From: Deinococcus aerius
GTDB taxonomy: Bacteria; Deinococcota; Deinococci; Deinococcales; Deinococcaceae
Direction: 5' to 3'
Length of the DNA: 64,000 nucleotides
Assembly: GCF_002897375.1 (NCBI RefSeq)
Contig: NZ_BFAG01000014.1
Span: 70,612 to 134,611, forward strand
How positions within the stretch are numbered: position 1 is the stretch's first letter; each line of letters starts with the position of its first letter. The notes beneath the pieces were generated by a model. That model had not been told where the DNA came from, made no database searches, and saw only the letters and a list, made by a program, of their open reading frames with translations. This document shows, in pieces, positions 12,494 to 24,625 of this stretch. Position numbers and translations under genes: made by a program.

Positions 12494-12961
12494 TTACCCG
12501 CCGCTGACGGCTTCGAGGTCGTAGTTGTTCAGAATCTCGGTCTGGATGTCGGGGGTGCCGTTGTAGATGTTCCAGCCGTACTTGGTGCCCTGGAAGAACT
12601 GGTTGTCGCGCCCCGCGTACACGAGCAGCTTGCCGTTGTCGCGGCTGAGGACCACGTCGCCGGTGTCGAAGCGGCCGTTGTTGTTCGCGTCGCGGAAGAC
12701 GACCACCCGGTAGGTGCCGTAGGGCACGTTGCGGGGCAGGGTGAGGGTATAGCCGCCCGTCAGGAACTTGTCGATCACCTGCGGCTGGCTGCCGTTGGCG
12801 GTGTACTGCCCGCTGTTGTACCCGACCACCGCCAGCCCGAGGTTCTGGTTGGGGCTGAACCCCTTGAGCTGCCCCGAGACGGCGGCGCTGCGGGTGCCGA
12901 AAAGGCTGCACGAGCTGAGGGCGAGCGTACCGAGCGTGGCGACAGCGAGAATCTTCTTCAT
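12494..12961 (-). CDS. Small lipoprotein with a calcium-loop-like motif
   Basis: 155 residues with a lipoprotein signal ([19 protein letters not shown], lipobox LSSC). The mature domain is beta-rich, and [20 protein letters not shown] near residues 85-105 resembles a dockerin or EF-hand-like loop, also common in carbohydrate- or peptide-binding beta-sandwich domains. A GAGGAGGT ribosome site precedes ATG 12961. It should sit on the outer face of the cell membrane or in the envelope. Its function is unknown. Confidence 0.75.
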   Translation of the reverse strand: MKKILAVATLGTLALSSCSLFGTRSAAVSGQLKGFSPNQNLGLAVVGYNSGQYTANGSQPQVIDKFLTGGYTLTLPRNVPYGTYRVVVFRDANNNGRFDTGDVVLSRDNGKLLVYAGRDNQFFQGTKYGWNIYNGTPDIQTEILNNYDLEAVSGG

Positions 12962-13110
12962 GGCGAGACCTCCTCGGGAATGTGCCTCACGCTACCGAGT
13001 GTGAAGGGCAGGGGCAACCCGGCAACCCTTCCCGCTGGGCTCACGGGAGGCTCATGGGGAGGGTGGCGGGGGCGGCACACCTGACGGAGCCTTCATCCGC
13101 CGGGGGCGGC

Positions 13111-13116
13111 TATAGT
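13111..13116 (+). promoter_or_regulatory. -10 hexamer of a probable leaderless promoter (methyltransferase)
   Basis: TATAGT, 7 bases before ATG 13124. A GTG start at 13115 would lie inside the hexamer and is rejected. Confidence 0.55.
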
Positions 13117-13123
13117 GGCGGCG

Positions 13124-13879
13124 ATGCAGAGGCCTCCCTTCACCGCCCTTGCCGCCGTCTACGACGCGATCATGGCGGATGTGGAGTACGACCACTGGGT
13201 GGACTTCGTGCTGACCTATGCCCGGGACGGCGGGCTGGAGGCGGAGACGGCACTCGACCTGGCCTGCGGCACCGGGGGCTTCACCCGCGAACTGTACGGG
13301 ACGGGACTGCGCGTCCACGGCCTGGACGGCAGCGCCGAGATGCTGGAGGTAGCGCGGGAACGTCTGCCCGCCGATGTGGCCCTGAGCGTGGGCGACCTGC
13401 GGACCTTCGATCTGGGCGAAACTTTCGACCTCGTCACCTGCGTGTTCGACAGCCTGAACAACCTGCTGACGCCGGGGGACCTGGGCGCCGCGCTGGGGCG
13501 GGCCCGCGCCCACCTGCGGCCCGGCGGCCTGCTCGCCTGCGACCTGAACACCCGGCTGGGCGTGCGGGAACTGTGGGAGGGGAGCCAGATAGAGGGGCTG
13601 GCCGATCTGCCGGACGGCCGCGAGGTGCATTACCACTGGTCGCACCACTACGACCCGGGCACAGAACTGGGCGTGGTGCAGGCCTTCTGCCGGGTCGAGG
13701 ACGGCGAGGGCGGGCTGGACGAGTTCGTGGAGGAGCACCGCGAGCGCGGCTACGACCCGGCGGACCTCGAACCGCTGCTGGCGGGAGCGGGTTTCACGCG
13801 CTGGGAGATCGTGGAGTACCCGGATTACGCGCCTCCTTCGGCGGACACGGCCCGGGTATGGGTGTTCGCGTGGGCCTGA
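13124..13879 (+). CDS. SAM-dependent methyltransferase
   Basis: 251 residues from ATG 13124. Class I methyltransferase fold: motif [17 protein letters not shown] near residues 45-60, an acidic residue ending strand 2 ([15 protein letters not shown]), then [19 protein letters not shown] and [13 protein letters not shown]. The N-terminal block [20 protein letters not shown] is common in small-molecule or tRNA methylases of this class, so the substrate cannot be named. It overlaps the start of gpsA, suggesting a two-gene operon. Confidence 0.85.
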   Translation: MQRPPFTALAAVYDAIMADVEYDHWVDFVLTYARDGGLEAETALDLACGTGGFTRELYGTGLRVHGLDGSAEMLEVARERLPADVALSVGDLRTFDLGETFDLVTCVFDSLNNLLTPGDLGAALGRARAHLRPGGLLACDLNTRLGVRELWEGSQIEGLADLPDGREVHYHWSHHYDPGTELGVVQAFCRVEDGEGGLDEFVEEHRERGYDPADLEPLLAGAGFTRWEIVEYPDYAPPSADTARVWVFAWA

Positions 13880-14856
13880 GGGTTCCGGTTCTGGGGGCAG
13901 GCGGCTGGGGCACGGCGCTCGCGGTCGCGGCCACGCGGGCCGGTCATCCCGTGACCCTGTGGGCCCGGCGTCCCGACTTCGCGGCGCGGCTGGCCGAGGT
14001 GCGCGAGAACCGCGAGTACCTGCCGGGCGTGGCGTTGCCGGACGGGGTGAAGGTGACCCCGGACCTCGGGCGGGCGGTGGAGGGCTCGGACTTCGCGCTC
14101 GTCGTCGTGCCCAGCGTCGGCGTGCCGGACCTGCTGGCGGGGTTACCGCGCGACCTCGGCGTGGTGCTGTGTGCCAAGGGCCTCGCCCCCGACGGGGGAA
14201 GGCTGACCGACCTGGCGCGGGCGCTGGGCTTTACCCGCGTCGCGGTCCTGAGCGGCCCCAACCATGCGGAGGAGGTGGGCCGGGGCCTGCCCGCCGCCAC
14301 GGTGGTGGCGAGTGCCGACCCGGGCCTGGCGGAGGCGGTTCAGAGCGCGCTCGTCTCCCCCGCCCTGCGCGTCTACACCAGCCGGGACGAGGTCGGTGTG
14401 GAACTCGGCGGCGTGCTCAAGAACGTCATCGCCCTCGCGGCGGGGTTGGGGGACGGCCTGCGGCTGGGCGACAACGCTAAGGCGGCCCTGATCACCCGGG
14501 GCCTGCGCGAGATGAGCCGCTACCTCGTCTCGCAGGGCGCCCACGAGGACACCGTGTACGGCCTGAGCGGGCTGGGCGACCTCGTGGCGACCGCGACGAG
14601 CCGCCACAGCCGCAACCGCGCGGCGGGCGAGGCCATCGCGCGGGGTGACCATCCCCTGAATAACGGGCCGGCGCAGGGCGGGAAAGTGGTGGAGGGGCTG
14701 CGGACGGCGGGCCTCCTCGACGCCTGGGCCACCGCCCACGGCCACGACCTCCCCATCGTGCGGGCGGTGGCGCGGGTGGCGAGCGGCGAGTGGACGCCGG
14801 ACGTGGGCATCGCCAGCCTGATGGGCCGGGACGCCAAGCCGGAACTGGAAGGGTGA
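13870..14856 (+). CDS. gpsA: NAD(P)-dependent glycerol-3-phosphate dehydrogenase
   Basis: About 328 residues. It reduces dihydroxyacetone phosphate to sn-glycerol 3-phosphate for phospholipid synthesis in the cytoplasm. The Rossmann motif [12 protein letters not shown] starts at residue 7. Later blocks are [10 protein letters not shown], the catalytic lysine region [27 protein letters not shown], and [20 protein letters not shown]. The GTG at 13870 puts the Rossmann loop at the usual distance from the N-terminus; an ATG 12 bases earlier is the alternative. The gene overlaps the methyltransferase stop by about 10 bases. Confidence 0.92.
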   Translation: MGLRVPVLGAGGWGTALAVAATRAGHPVTLWARRPDFAARLAEVRENREYLPGVALPDGVKVTPDLGRAVEGSDFALVVVPSVGVPDLLAGLPRDLGVVLCAKGLAPDGGRLTDLARALGFTRVAVLSGPNHAEEVGRGLPAATVVASADPGLAEAVQSALVSPALRVYTSRDEVGVELGGVLKNVIALAAGLGDGLRLGDNAKAALITRGLREMSRYLVSQGAHEDTVYGLSGLGDLVATATSRHSRNRAAGEAIARGDHPLNNGPAQGGKVVEGLRTAGLLDAWATAHGHDLPIVRAVARVASGEWTPDVGIASLMGRDAKPELEG

Positions 14857-14936
14857 AGGGGTCTAGGGCGCTGGGGGCAGAGGGCTGTGCAACCCTGACG
14901 CTCGCCTGAGGCGCGGCTGTTATAGAGAAGGTGACT

Positions 14937-15167
14937 ATGGAGACTTTCGAGAGCAAGGCCCTGCAACTCGCCTACAACCTCACCGAGCCCAACACCTACG
15001 AGGGCAAGGTCGGCCAGGGCTACGTGGAGGCCCGCGCCGCCGACATCCGCCGCACCTACAACATCCTGTGCGGCCTGGACCCCGACCATCGACCTGCCGC
15101 GGCATCCGCTCCCCGGACCTCCAGCCGACGCAAGGCGGCGGTTCCCAGCACTTCGGCGGAGCTGTAA
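14937..15167 (+). CDS. Small protein of unknown function, C-terminus possibly frameshifted
   Basis: 76 residues from ATG 14937, preceded by AAGGTG and a TATAGA hexamer at 14921. The first 50 residues (METFESKALQLAYNLTEPNT, EGKVGQGYVEARAADIRRTY) look like a well-formed soluble helix-rich protein. From about residue 50 the sequence turns into Ala/Ser/Arg-rich text (DPDHRPAAASAPRTSSRR). A neighbouring frame over the same bases reads RSPDLQPTQGGGSQHFGGA, which looks more protein-like, so a frameshift near 15085 is possible. I do not recognise the family. Confidence 0.5.
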   Translation: METFESKALQLAYNLTEPNTYEGKVGQGYVEARAADIRRTYNILCGLDPDHRPAAASAPRTSSRRKAAVPSTSAEL

Positions 15168-15199
15168 TTTCCCCTTCAAGCAGACAGGGTGAAGGCCTG

Positions 15200-15748
15200 T
15201 TGGCCGCCGCCGAGGCGTTCGCCCTCCCCTTCTATGCCGAGCCTCACCGCGCCTACCACAACGCCGACCACGTTCGGGCTGTCCTCCACACGCTGGACTC
15301 GCACGGCCTGCTGACCCCGGCCCTCGCCCTCGCTGCCTGGGGCCACGACCTCGTGTACGACCCGCAGAGGCCGGACAACGAGGAACGGAGCGCGGAAGTG
15401 TTCGGCGCGTGGCTGCGTGGGCAGGGCATTCAGCCCGAACTGGAGGAAGAGGTCCGGGCCCTGATCCTCGCCACCCGTCACGCGGCTCCTCCAGCGACAC
15501 GGGGCGAGGCGCTGCTCGTGGACGCCGACCTCAGCATTCTGGGCGCGAATCCCGAGGCCTTTGCCGCCTATGACGCGGCCATCCGCCAGGAATACGCCTT
15601 TGTCCCCGAGGAGGTATACCGAGTCGGGCGGGCGCGAGTCCTGCGCGGCTTCCTCGACCGCGAGCGCATCTTCACCACTCCCAAGTTCGCGGGATTGGAG
15701 GCTCAGGCGCGGACGAACCTCACCCACGCCCTCAAGCGTCTGCAATAG
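15200..15748 (+). CDS. HD-domain protein, predicted metal-dependent phosphohydrolase
   Basis: About 182 residues when started at TTG 15200, which has AGGGTGAAGG 5 bases upstream. A GTG at 15068 would overlap the previous gene by 100 bases. HD-superfamily metal ligands are visible: EPHRAYHNADHVRAVL with the first histidines, AAWGHDLVYDP with the HD pair, LILATRH, and VDADLSILG with the last Asp. The set matches the COG4339-type predicted phosphohydrolases, whose substrates are unknown. It converges on the V-ATPase operon and shares a hairpin terminator region with it. Confidence 0.75.
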   Translation: MAAAEAFALPFYAEPHRAYHNADHVRAVLHTLDSHGLLTPALALAAWGHDLVYDPQRPDNEERSAEVFGAWLRGQGIQPELEEEVRALILATRHAAPPATRGEALLVDADLSILGANPEAFAAYDAAIRQEYAFVPEEVYRVGRARVLRGFLDRERIFTTPKFAGLEAQARTNLTHALKRLQ

Positions 15749-15773
15749 AAAAACCGCCCCATAGAGAGGCGGT
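15749..15773 (-). terminator. Terminator of the V-ATPase operon
   Basis: Arms ACCGCC (15753-15758) and GGCGGT (15768-15773). Read on the minus strand the stem is followed by a run of T (AAAAA on the plus strand at 15749-15753). Confidence 0.6.
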
Positions 15774-15792
15774 CTTCCGTTGCGTCCAGTCC

Positions 15793-16461
15793 TCAGTCGG
15801 CGGCGGTGCCGTGCTGCCCGGCCTGGGCGTTCTGCTCTTCCTTGTCGCGCTCCAGCTTGGCCTTGATCTTCTTCAGGCGGAAGCTCTCCTCGCGCTCGCG
15901 CTGGTCGAGTACGCCGCGGATAAAGCGGATGTCGTCCTGAATGCCGGGAATCACGACCTGCTCCAGCGCGTTCACACGCCGGGAGGTCTTCTTGATCTCC
16001 TCGCCGATGCGCCGCAGCTTCGTCTCGGTCGCAGCAACCTTGACGATAGCCTCCATCACGCCGCCGAAGTCGGTCGCGGCCTGGATGGTCCGGGCGCCCA
16101 CGGTGATCGGGCTGAAGTTGGTCGCAGCCTGGCGCTCGGGGATGTTGATGCGGGGCACCTTCACGCCGTAGATGCTCTCGATCTGCATGTCCACGGCGTA
16201 GTCCCCGCTCGACGCGAGGCTCAGGCTTTCGACGGCCTCCGGGCTGTCCCACGCCTTCGCGCCGAACAGGCTGGTGTAGGCGCCGCGGCTCACGCCGCCG
16301 AGCTGTTCACGGGCCGCCAGCGCATCCTTCACGAGCGCGAAGAACTCGCCGATCAGGGCGTCGCGCTTGCGCTTGAGGAGGTCGGCGCCGCCCGTCGCGG
16401 TCTTCAGGCTGGCCTTGCTGGCGAGCAGCGCGGAGCGGGTGGGGCTGATCTGTCCTGCCAT
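15793..16461 (-). CDS. atpD: V-type ATP synthase subunit D
   Basis: 222 residues, the last gene of the V-ATPase operon. Subunit D forms the central rotor shaft inside the A3B3 head. The typical start GQISPTRSALLASKASLKTA is followed by a long N-terminal coiled coil, a middle beta region, and a C-terminal helix ending KLRRIGEEIKKTSRRVNALE onward to ERDKEEQNAQA. An AGGAGG site precedes ATG 16461. It is separated from atpB by 96 bases that hold a long inverted repeat, unlike the tight spacing of most of the operon. Confidence 0.95.
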   Translation of the reverse strand: MAGQISPTRSALLASKASLKTATGGADLLKRKRDALIGEFFALVKDALAAREQLGGVSRGAYTSLFGAKAWDSPEAVESLSLASSGDYAVDMQIESIYGVKVPRINIPERQAATNFSPITVGARTIQAATDFGGVMEAIVKVAATETKLRRIGEEIKKTSRRVNALEQVVIPGIQDDIRFIRGVLDQREREESFRLKKIKAKLERDKEEQNAQAGQHGTAAD

Positions 16462-16488
16462 GGGTCCACCTCCTTCGTCGGTGGGGGG

Positions 16489-16556
16489 AGTGGGAAGTGG
16501 TCAGTGGGGAGTGGAAAAGGCTCTTCCCACTGACAGCTTCCCACTCCCCACTGACC
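16489..16556. repeat. Nested inverted repeat between atpB and atpD
   Basis: Perfect 16-base arms GGTCAGTGGGGAGTGG (16499-16514) and CCACTCCCCACTGACC (16541-16556), 26 bases apart. Extra copies of GTGGGAAG/CTTCCCAC and GTCAGTGGG/CCCACTGAC lie within. It begins directly after the atpB stop on the transcript. Confidence 0.85.
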
Positions 16557-16557
16557 G

Positions 16558-19733
<3,176 letters not shown>

Positions 19734-19823
19734 CTGGTCTCCTTGAGAGGGGGAAGGGGGGCTGAAAGTGGAGGCGTCAGGACCATCCTGACCCCCAACG
19801 CCTCCGCTCCCGGAACTCCTACC

Positions 19824-20150
19824 TTAAAGCTTGATGTCGAATCCGATGGTGTCCCGCACCAACTTGCCCATGTAGGCCTTGGCGTCCACCGTGTCGGAGG
19901 AAAACGCGTCCCGCAGGCTGGGGATGGGCAGCAGGATGGGGAGGTCCCGCCCCCGCATGACACGGGCCGTGGCCGTCGCCGGGTCGGGGATCAGGCTGGT
20001 GTCCACGGCCACCAGGCCGTAGTTCCCCTCGGTGATGAGGCGTTCCAGGGCATGCTGGGCAGCGGCGGGGGTGGTCTCCACGACCTCGCTGCCCGCCAGG
20101 CGGTAGCCCGTGGCCGTCTCGTGGTCGGTCAGCACGACGACCCTATGCAT
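19824..20150 (-). CDS. atpF: V-type ATP synthase subunit F
   Basis: 108 residues. Subunit F is a small Rossmann-like stalk protein that binds subunit D and tunes ATP hydrolysis. The pattern MHRVVVLTDHETATGYRLAG at the N-terminus, then NYGLVAVDTSLIP and LPILLPIPSLRDAF, fits the family. Its start overlaps the atpC stop by 8 bases. In the transcript it lies between subunits C and A, as in Thermus and other V/A-ATPase operons. Confidence 0.95.
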   Translation of the reverse strand: MHRVVVLTDHETATGYRLAGSEVVETTPAAAQHALERLITEGNYGLVAVDTSLIPDPATATARVMRGRDLPILLPIPSLRDAFSSDTVDAKAYMGKLVRDTIGFDIKL

Positions 20151-21123
20151 CGCTGAGTTCCCTCCTGAGGTCCTCGGCGGGGAGGTTGTAGAACTTCCCG
20201 CGCCCGATCAGCCGCAGCTTGGCGATCTCCTGCTCCTTGCGGCGCAGGTAGTCCAGCACGATGCCCGCGCCCAAGGCGTCACTCATGGCGACGTTGCGCG
20301 ACGCCTCGTCGAGCTGCCGCCGGGCCACGAGTTCGGCGCTGGCGAGGTCCGGCGCCTCCAGGATGGCCTGGAGGGAGGGGTCGCCGAGCGTGTTGTCGCC
20401 CCCCGCGACGCGCAGGAAGTCGGCCTCCGTCACGTCCCGCCCGCCGGGGATGAAGTAGCGGGAGGACGGCGCAGAGCCGCGCAGTTGCAGCGCGATCAGG
20501 ACGTTGCGCACGTCGATCTCGCGGGTGAAGTAGCGCCGGACGTTCACGCCGCGCACGCCCGCGAGGACCGTGCGGTAGTACCCCTGGTCGAGGGCCACTT
20601 CGAGGTCGAGCAGGCTGTTCGCCCCTGCGCCCACCGCCGAGCGCAGCACGCCGCCGATCTTGCCCCCCGCCACCGCGAGCGTCTGGGCGAGCGAGGCCAC
20701 GTCGGTCGCGGTCGCCGCCGCCTGGAGCACGGGCCAGGGGATCGTCCCGGCGGGCACCAGGGCGGTGAGGATGTCCTCGCTGCCCCGGCCCGCCAGCACC
20801 CCGCGCACCAGCGTCTTGGCGTTGAGCACGTCGTAGCGCAGCAGCAGCGCCTCGACCTCGCGGGCGGGCTGACCCACCGCGATGGAGCGCAGGTGCTGGA
20901 TGCTCCGCAGGTAGTTGCGGCTCAGGGCCGTGTCGAGTTCCGCCAGGCCCGCGTCCTGCGCGGTCGCGTCGCCCATGTCCTCGCGCAGCGGCGTCTCCGA
21001 CACCACGCGCAGGTACTCGGCGTAGTTCCCGGCCCCCGCCGCGTCGTCGATGACGCGGGCGGGCAGCAGGTCGGCGCGCAGCATCCGCACGCGGCCATTG
21101 ATGTAACCGTAAGGGTTGGTCAA
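20143..21123 (-). CDS. atpC: V-type ATP synthase subunit C
   Basis: 326 residues. The funnel-shaped C (d-type) subunit connects the central stalk to the membrane ring. The N-terminal YGYINGRVRMLRADLLP and the repeated helical units (RNYLRSIQHLRSI, VEALLLRYDVLNAKTLVRGV, LQAILEAPDLASAELVARR, DYLRRKEQEIAKLRLIGRGK) are typical. It lies 11 bases downstream of atpE and overlaps atpF. Confidence 0.95.
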   Translation of the reverse strand: MTNPYGYINGRVRMLRADLLPARVIDDAAGAGNYAEYLRVVSETPLREDMGDATAQDAGLAELDTALSRNYLRSIQHLRSIAVGQPAREVEALLLRYDVLNAKTLVRGVLAGRGSEDILTALVPAGTIPWPVLQAAATATDVASLAQTLAVAGGKIGGVLRSAVGAGANSLLDLEVALDQGYYRTVLAGVRGVNVRRYFTREIDVRNVLIALQLRGSAPSSRYFIPGGRDVTEADFLRVAGGDNTLGDPSLQAILEAPDLASAELVARRQLDEASRNVAMSDALGAGIVLDYLRRKEQEIAKLRLIGRGKFYNLPAEDLRRELSDA

Positions 21124-21134
21124 AGTCCCTCCCC

Positions 21135-21704
21135 TCAGCCGTTCAGGAGGCGCGCGACCTCCGCCGTGAGCGAGTCGCGGCCCGACTCCAGGCGGCCGAT
21201 CAGCGTGTTCTGCACGCTCGTCTTGCCGCCGCGCCCGACCAGCCGCACGCCCGTCTCGATGGCGGGGTTGGGCCGGACCTGGGCGCTAAGGCCGAGTTGC
21301 GCCAGCGCGGTCTGGGCGGCCTGCACCTCGTTGGGGTGAACCTCCACCACCTCGGCGCCCGGCAGGGCCGCGCTCGCCTCCTGAATCAGGCGCGCGAGAA
21401 TCTGCGGGTACTGGGGCGAGGCGGGCGCGCCGCGCAGTTCGGCCTCCGCCTGCTGGAAGGCGCGCGCCTGCACCTGGTCGGCGGCGGCGAGCCGCTGGGC
21501 GTTCGCCTCCAGGTCGGCGGCGCTGCGGGCGCGGGTCAGCCCGGCCTGGAGTTCGGCGTCCAGGCTGCGCTTCTGGCTGTCGAGCAGGTTGCTGGCCCGC
21601 TCCCGCGCCGACGCGAGGATGGCGGCGGCGCGTTCCTGCGCCTGCGCCCGGATCCGCGCGATCTCGTCGCGGGTTTCATTTTCGAGGATGTCACCGAGGC
21701 TCAT
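21135..21704 (-). CDS. atpE: V-type ATP synthase subunit E
   Basis: 189 residues. Subunit E pairs with G to form the peripheral stalk that holds the A3B3 head. An N-terminal helix rich in Ala, Arg and Glu (ENETRDEIARIRAQAQERAA) predicts a long coiled coil. The C-terminal globular part contains VHPNEVQAAQTALAQ and GVRLVGRGGKTSVQNTLIGR, the usual E-subunit end. It is spaced 7 bases from atpK. Confidence 0.95.
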   Translation of the reverse strand: MSLGDILENETRDEIARIRAQAQERAAAILASARERASNLLDSQKRSLDAELQAGLTRARSAADLEANAQRLAAADQVQARAFQQAEAELRGAPASPQYPQILARLIQEASAALPGAEVVEVHPNEVQAAQTALAQLGLSAQVRPNPAIETGVRLVGRGGKTSVQNTLIGRLESGRDSLTAEVARLLNG

Positions 21705-21711
21705 ATGATCC

Positions 21712-22020
21712 TCAGCGCAGCAGGAAGAAGCCGACGAAGCCGAAGATCACGAGCGTCTCCGGGATGAAGAACCAGATCGCCATCTGGCCGAACTTCTCGG
21801 GGCGCTCGGCGACGACGCCCGCGGCGGCGGCGCCGATGGGGCCCTGCGCCAGGCCGGTGCCCACGGCGCCCAGCCCCAGCGCGAGGCCCGCGCCGATGGC
21901 GCGCAGGCCGGCGGCGTTGGCGTCACCGGTGGCGGCGCCAGCGGCGGCTTCCTGGGCCAGCGCGGAGCTGGCGACGGTGGCGGCGGTGAGGGCGGGCAGG
22001 TACTTGACAATCTTCTTCAT
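21712..22020 (-). CDS. atpK: V-type ATP synthase proteolipid subunit K
   Basis: 102 residues from ATG 22020. This is the c-ring subunit that carries ions across the membrane. A first hydrophobic stretch (MKKIVKYLPALTAATVASSA) looks like a cleaved signal peptide, as in the Thermus homologue. A two-helix hairpin follows: GLALGLGAVGTGLAQGPIGA, then IWFFIPETLVIFGFVGFFLL with the ion-binding Glu at residue 88. Lack of the sodium-site residues expected in Na-type rings suggests proton coupling, but I infer this only from the family. Confidence 0.95.
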   Translation of the reverse strand: MKKIVKYLPALTAATVASSALAQEAAAGAATGDANAAGLRAIGAGLALGLGAVGTGLAQGPIGAAAAGVVAERPEKFGQMAIWFFIPETLVIFGFVGFFLLR

Positions 22021-22085
22021 GGGTTTCCTCCGAAAGATGGTTGTTAGACGTGCGGGCGTCAAATGACCAGGTGAATGGGGGTGGG

Positions 22086-24140
22086 TCACTTGAGGTGGCG
22101 GGCGAAGGGCTGGTAGCGGGGGCCGCTCTCCTGGAAGTAGCCGGTGGGGTTGAGGTACTCCACCCACATCAGACGCAGCGGCTGCATGATGTGCCCCAGG
22201 ATCGTGAGCGCGAACAGGAAGGCATGCACCACGAATCCCACCAGGACGCCCAGGATCGGGCCGATGACCGGCAGCGTGCCGCCCAGACCCCAGCCCACGT
22301 CCGTGGCGAGGTTGGCGAGGATGGCCGCCGCCACACCCACTGCGAACAGACGGGTAAAGGAGATGATGAAGCCGCCCTGCGACAGGATCTCGATCAGCAT
22401 CAGTGGCGCCCGGGCGAGCACGACGCCCAGCAGGAAGACCACGAAGCCCGCGATCATCAGCAGCACGCGCCAGTCGCCGAGGTTGCCCAGGGCGCCGAAG
22501 TCGCGGCCCGCCTGCGAGACGAAGGCGAGCGACACCAGGCCCACCATGCCGCCCAGGATGCCCGCGGCCTCCCAAAAGTGGTGCATGTGGCGGTGCTTGA
22601 GGCTGAGCTGGGCGCGCAGGCCCCAGGCCCAGAACAGGAACACGATGCCCAGCCCCAGGCAGATGAGCAGCACCGTGATGCTGAACTCGGGCAGGGTGCG
22701 CGGGAAGAGGATCGGGATCAGGCCGCTGAGGTGCTTTTCCTCGGTGAGCCTCTCCAGGGTCGCCGGGCTGAACGGCACGCCCCACAGATTCCGGATCAGG
22801 TCCGGATTGTAGTAGAAGACATGCAGCTTCTCCAGCACGTTGCCGAAGAACTCGCCGGTGAGAACGCCCCACAGGATGCTCCACAGGCTCATGGTCCGCA
22901 GCACGTACCCGACCTGGTACAGCGTCCCCGGGTCGAGCGTGGTGCCCAGCAGGCCCACCGGCAGGCTCTCGCCCCGGCGGCTGCGCGCCAGCATCCACAG
23001 CGAGGCGATCAGGAACAGCAGGCCGAAGCCGATGTCCGCGACCACGAAGCCGAAGAACAGCGGGAAGAACACCGCCACCACCCACGAGGGGTCGAAGGTG
23101 CCGTAGCGCGGGGGATCGGAGATGTTGAGCAGGAACTCGAAGTTCCGCACGTAGCTGTTGTTCCGCAGCTTCACCGGCACCGCCTCGGCGTGGTGTTCGT
23201 CGACGGGCTGCACCTCGTACAGGGCGCGGCCCTTCATCGCGTCCATCGCCGCGCGGAAAGCACCCAGGCCCTCGTCGGGCACGTAGCCCTGGAGGACGAA
23301 GCCGTACTTGCCGCGCGCCGACTGCGAGCGCGCCTCGTCGATGGCGACCCGGTCGGCCAGCGCGTCGCGGATGGCGAACAGCGCGGGGCCGTGCGCGTCG
23401 GCCAGGCGCCGCTTCTCGGCCCGGATCTGGTCCAGGGCGCCGGGATTCTCGCGGGCAATCCGCTCGAACTCGGCCTGCACGGCGCCGACCGGCATCGCGT
23501 CGAAGCGGCCCGGCAGGCGCAGCTCGCCCACCCGGGCGCGCGAGAGCGCCGCGCGGGCCTTCTCGCGGTCGGCGCGCGGCACCGCCAGGGCGCCCGCGAC
23601 CACGCGCTCGTTCACCCGGTCGCTCGCCAGGGCGAAGCGGTCACCCAGGTCCGCGCGCAGGGCGTCCTCCACCCCGCGCAGCTCCTCGGGCGCCCCCACG
23701 GTGAAGGTCAGCAGGGCGAGGCGGCGGCTCTGGTCCACACCGCCCGCCAGCCGTGCGAGGACGCGCACGACCTCGCCGTAGGCGCCCTGCGTGTCGAGGT
23801 CCGCCTGGAGTTCGCCCTCGCGCGCCCCCAGGGCCGAGGCGGGCTGAGCGACCTCCTCCACCCGGGCGGCCCACTCGCCCTCGGGGGGCAGGGGGGCGAC
23901 AGCGCCCCGACCTGTGCCGCGCACCGCGCCGAGTTCGCCCAGGGTGGACTCGGTGCGGGCGAGCAGGCGCTCGGTGTTGCGGCGCTCGTCGGCGGCAGCG
24001 CCGCCCAGCGGCCCGGTCTCAAACCCCTCCGCGTCGAGGGGAACGATGTGCAGCACCCCCGCCCCTTGCAGGGCAGCCATGACCTCGCGGCTGTCACGCT
24101 GACGGCCCGCGACGATCACCTGGTGCATTCGGCTGATCAA
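22086..24140 (-). CDS. atpI: V-type ATP synthase subunit I (a subunit)
   Basis: 684 residues. The stator subunit has an N-terminal cytoplasmic arm (about 1-330, with coiled coils such as ERIARENPGALDQIRAEKRR) and a C-terminal membrane domain with 7-8 helices starting near WVVAVFFPLFFGFVVADIGF. The ion-path arginine is expected in the last helices; the segment around LTILGHIMQPLRLMWVEYLN is the conserved region. It overlaps the upstream G-type gene by 4 bases. Confidence 0.95.
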   Translation of the reverse strand: MISRMHQVIVAGRQRDSREVMAALQGAGVLHIVPLDAEGFETGPLGGAAADERRNTERLLARTESTLGELGAVRGTGRGAVAPLPPEGEWAARVEEVAQPASALGAREGELQADLDTQGAYGEVVRVLARLAGGVDQSRRLALLTFTVGAPEELRGVEDALRADLGDRFALASDRVNERVVAGALAVPRADREKARAALSRARVGELRLPGRFDAMPVGAVQAEFERIARENPGALDQIRAEKRRLADAHGPALFAIRDALADRVAIDEARSQSARGKYGFVLQGYVPDEGLGAFRAAMDAMKGRALYEVQPVDEHHAEAVPVKLRNNSYVRNFEFLLNISDPPRYGTFDPSWVVAVFFPLFFGFVVADIGFGLLFLIASLWMLARSRRGESLPVGLLGTTLDPGTLYQVGYVLRTMSLWSILWGVLTGEFFGNVLEKLHVFYYNPDLIRNLWGVPFSPATLERLTEEKHLSGLIPILFPRTLPEFSITVLLICLGLGIVFLFWAWGLRAQLSLKHRHMHHFWEAAGILGGMVGLVSLAFVSQAGRDFGALGNLGDWRVLLMIAGFVVFLLGVVLARAPLMLIEILSQGGFIISFTRLFAVGVAAAILANLATDVGWGLGGTLPVIGPILGVLVGFVVHAFLFALTILGHIMQPLRLMWVEYLNPTGYFQESGPRYQPFARHLK

Positions 24141-24454
24141 GGCAGCACCGCCCTCAGGATGTGCTCGACGGCCTGGCCGAGCTTGCCCTCGCTGCGGGAC
24201 TGCACGGCGGAGACTTCCTGCTGCGCGTGGGCGCGGGCCTCGGCGCGGATCGCTTCCGTCTGCCCGGCCAGCACCTCCTCGAACTCGCGGCGCATCTGCG
24301 CGGCCTGGGCCTGCGCGTCTTGCAGGATGCGCGCGGCCTGCGCCTCGGCGGCCTCGACCTCGCGCTGCGCCTCGGCCCGGGCGGCCTCCAACTGCGCGTC
24401 CAGAGCCCGCTCGCGGGTGGCGAGTTCGCTCAGGATTCGACTAGCGGCGTCCAA
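24137..24454 (-). CDS. V-type ATP synthase subunit G/H (peripheral stalk)
   Basis: 105 residues from a TTG start at 24454 with AAGGAGG 6 bases upstream. It is almost wholly a Glu/Ala/Gln-rich coiled coil (ATRERALDAQLEAARAEAQR, then EVEAAEAQAARILQDAQAQA), as expected for the partner of subunit E. It is the first gene of the operon, and its stop overlaps the atpI start (ATGA). Sequence alone would not separate it from other coiled coils; the position decides the call. Confidence 0.85.
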   Translation of the reverse strand: MDAASRILSELATRERALDAQLEAARAEAQREVEAAEAQAARILQDAQAQAAQMRREFEEVLAGQTEAIRAEARAHAQQEVSAVQSRSEGKLGQAVEHILRAVLP

Positions 24455-24596
24455 ATCGCTCCTCCTTTCTCCTTACAACACGGTCTTTGGGGAACACAGC
24501 TCCAGCTCACTTGACTGCTCCAGTGTCCGGCTTCCGTGGTTCACGGCGCTCCACCCACGGGGAATGGAGCGCACCAGGGCACGAGCCCACTTTGGA

Positions 24597-24625
24597 ATCA
24601 CGGGCCCGACGAAGAGTGCTGTCAA
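24597..24625 (-). promoter_or_regulatory. Candidate promoter of the V-ATPase operon
   Basis: TTGACA (24620-24625), a 17-base spacer and CGTGAT, about 140 bases before the first gene. The -35 box is ideal and the -10 box is weak. The 420-base gap 24455-24874 holds no gene that I can support; it contains this promoter, a second hexamer TACTAT at 24636-24641 and the amt terminator. Confidence 0.4.

Noticed and set aside
12982..13869. Upstream extension of gpsA in the same frame
   Set aside because: It overlaps the methyltransferase completely and is Arg/Gly/Pro-rich. The Rossmann motif fixes the start near 13870.
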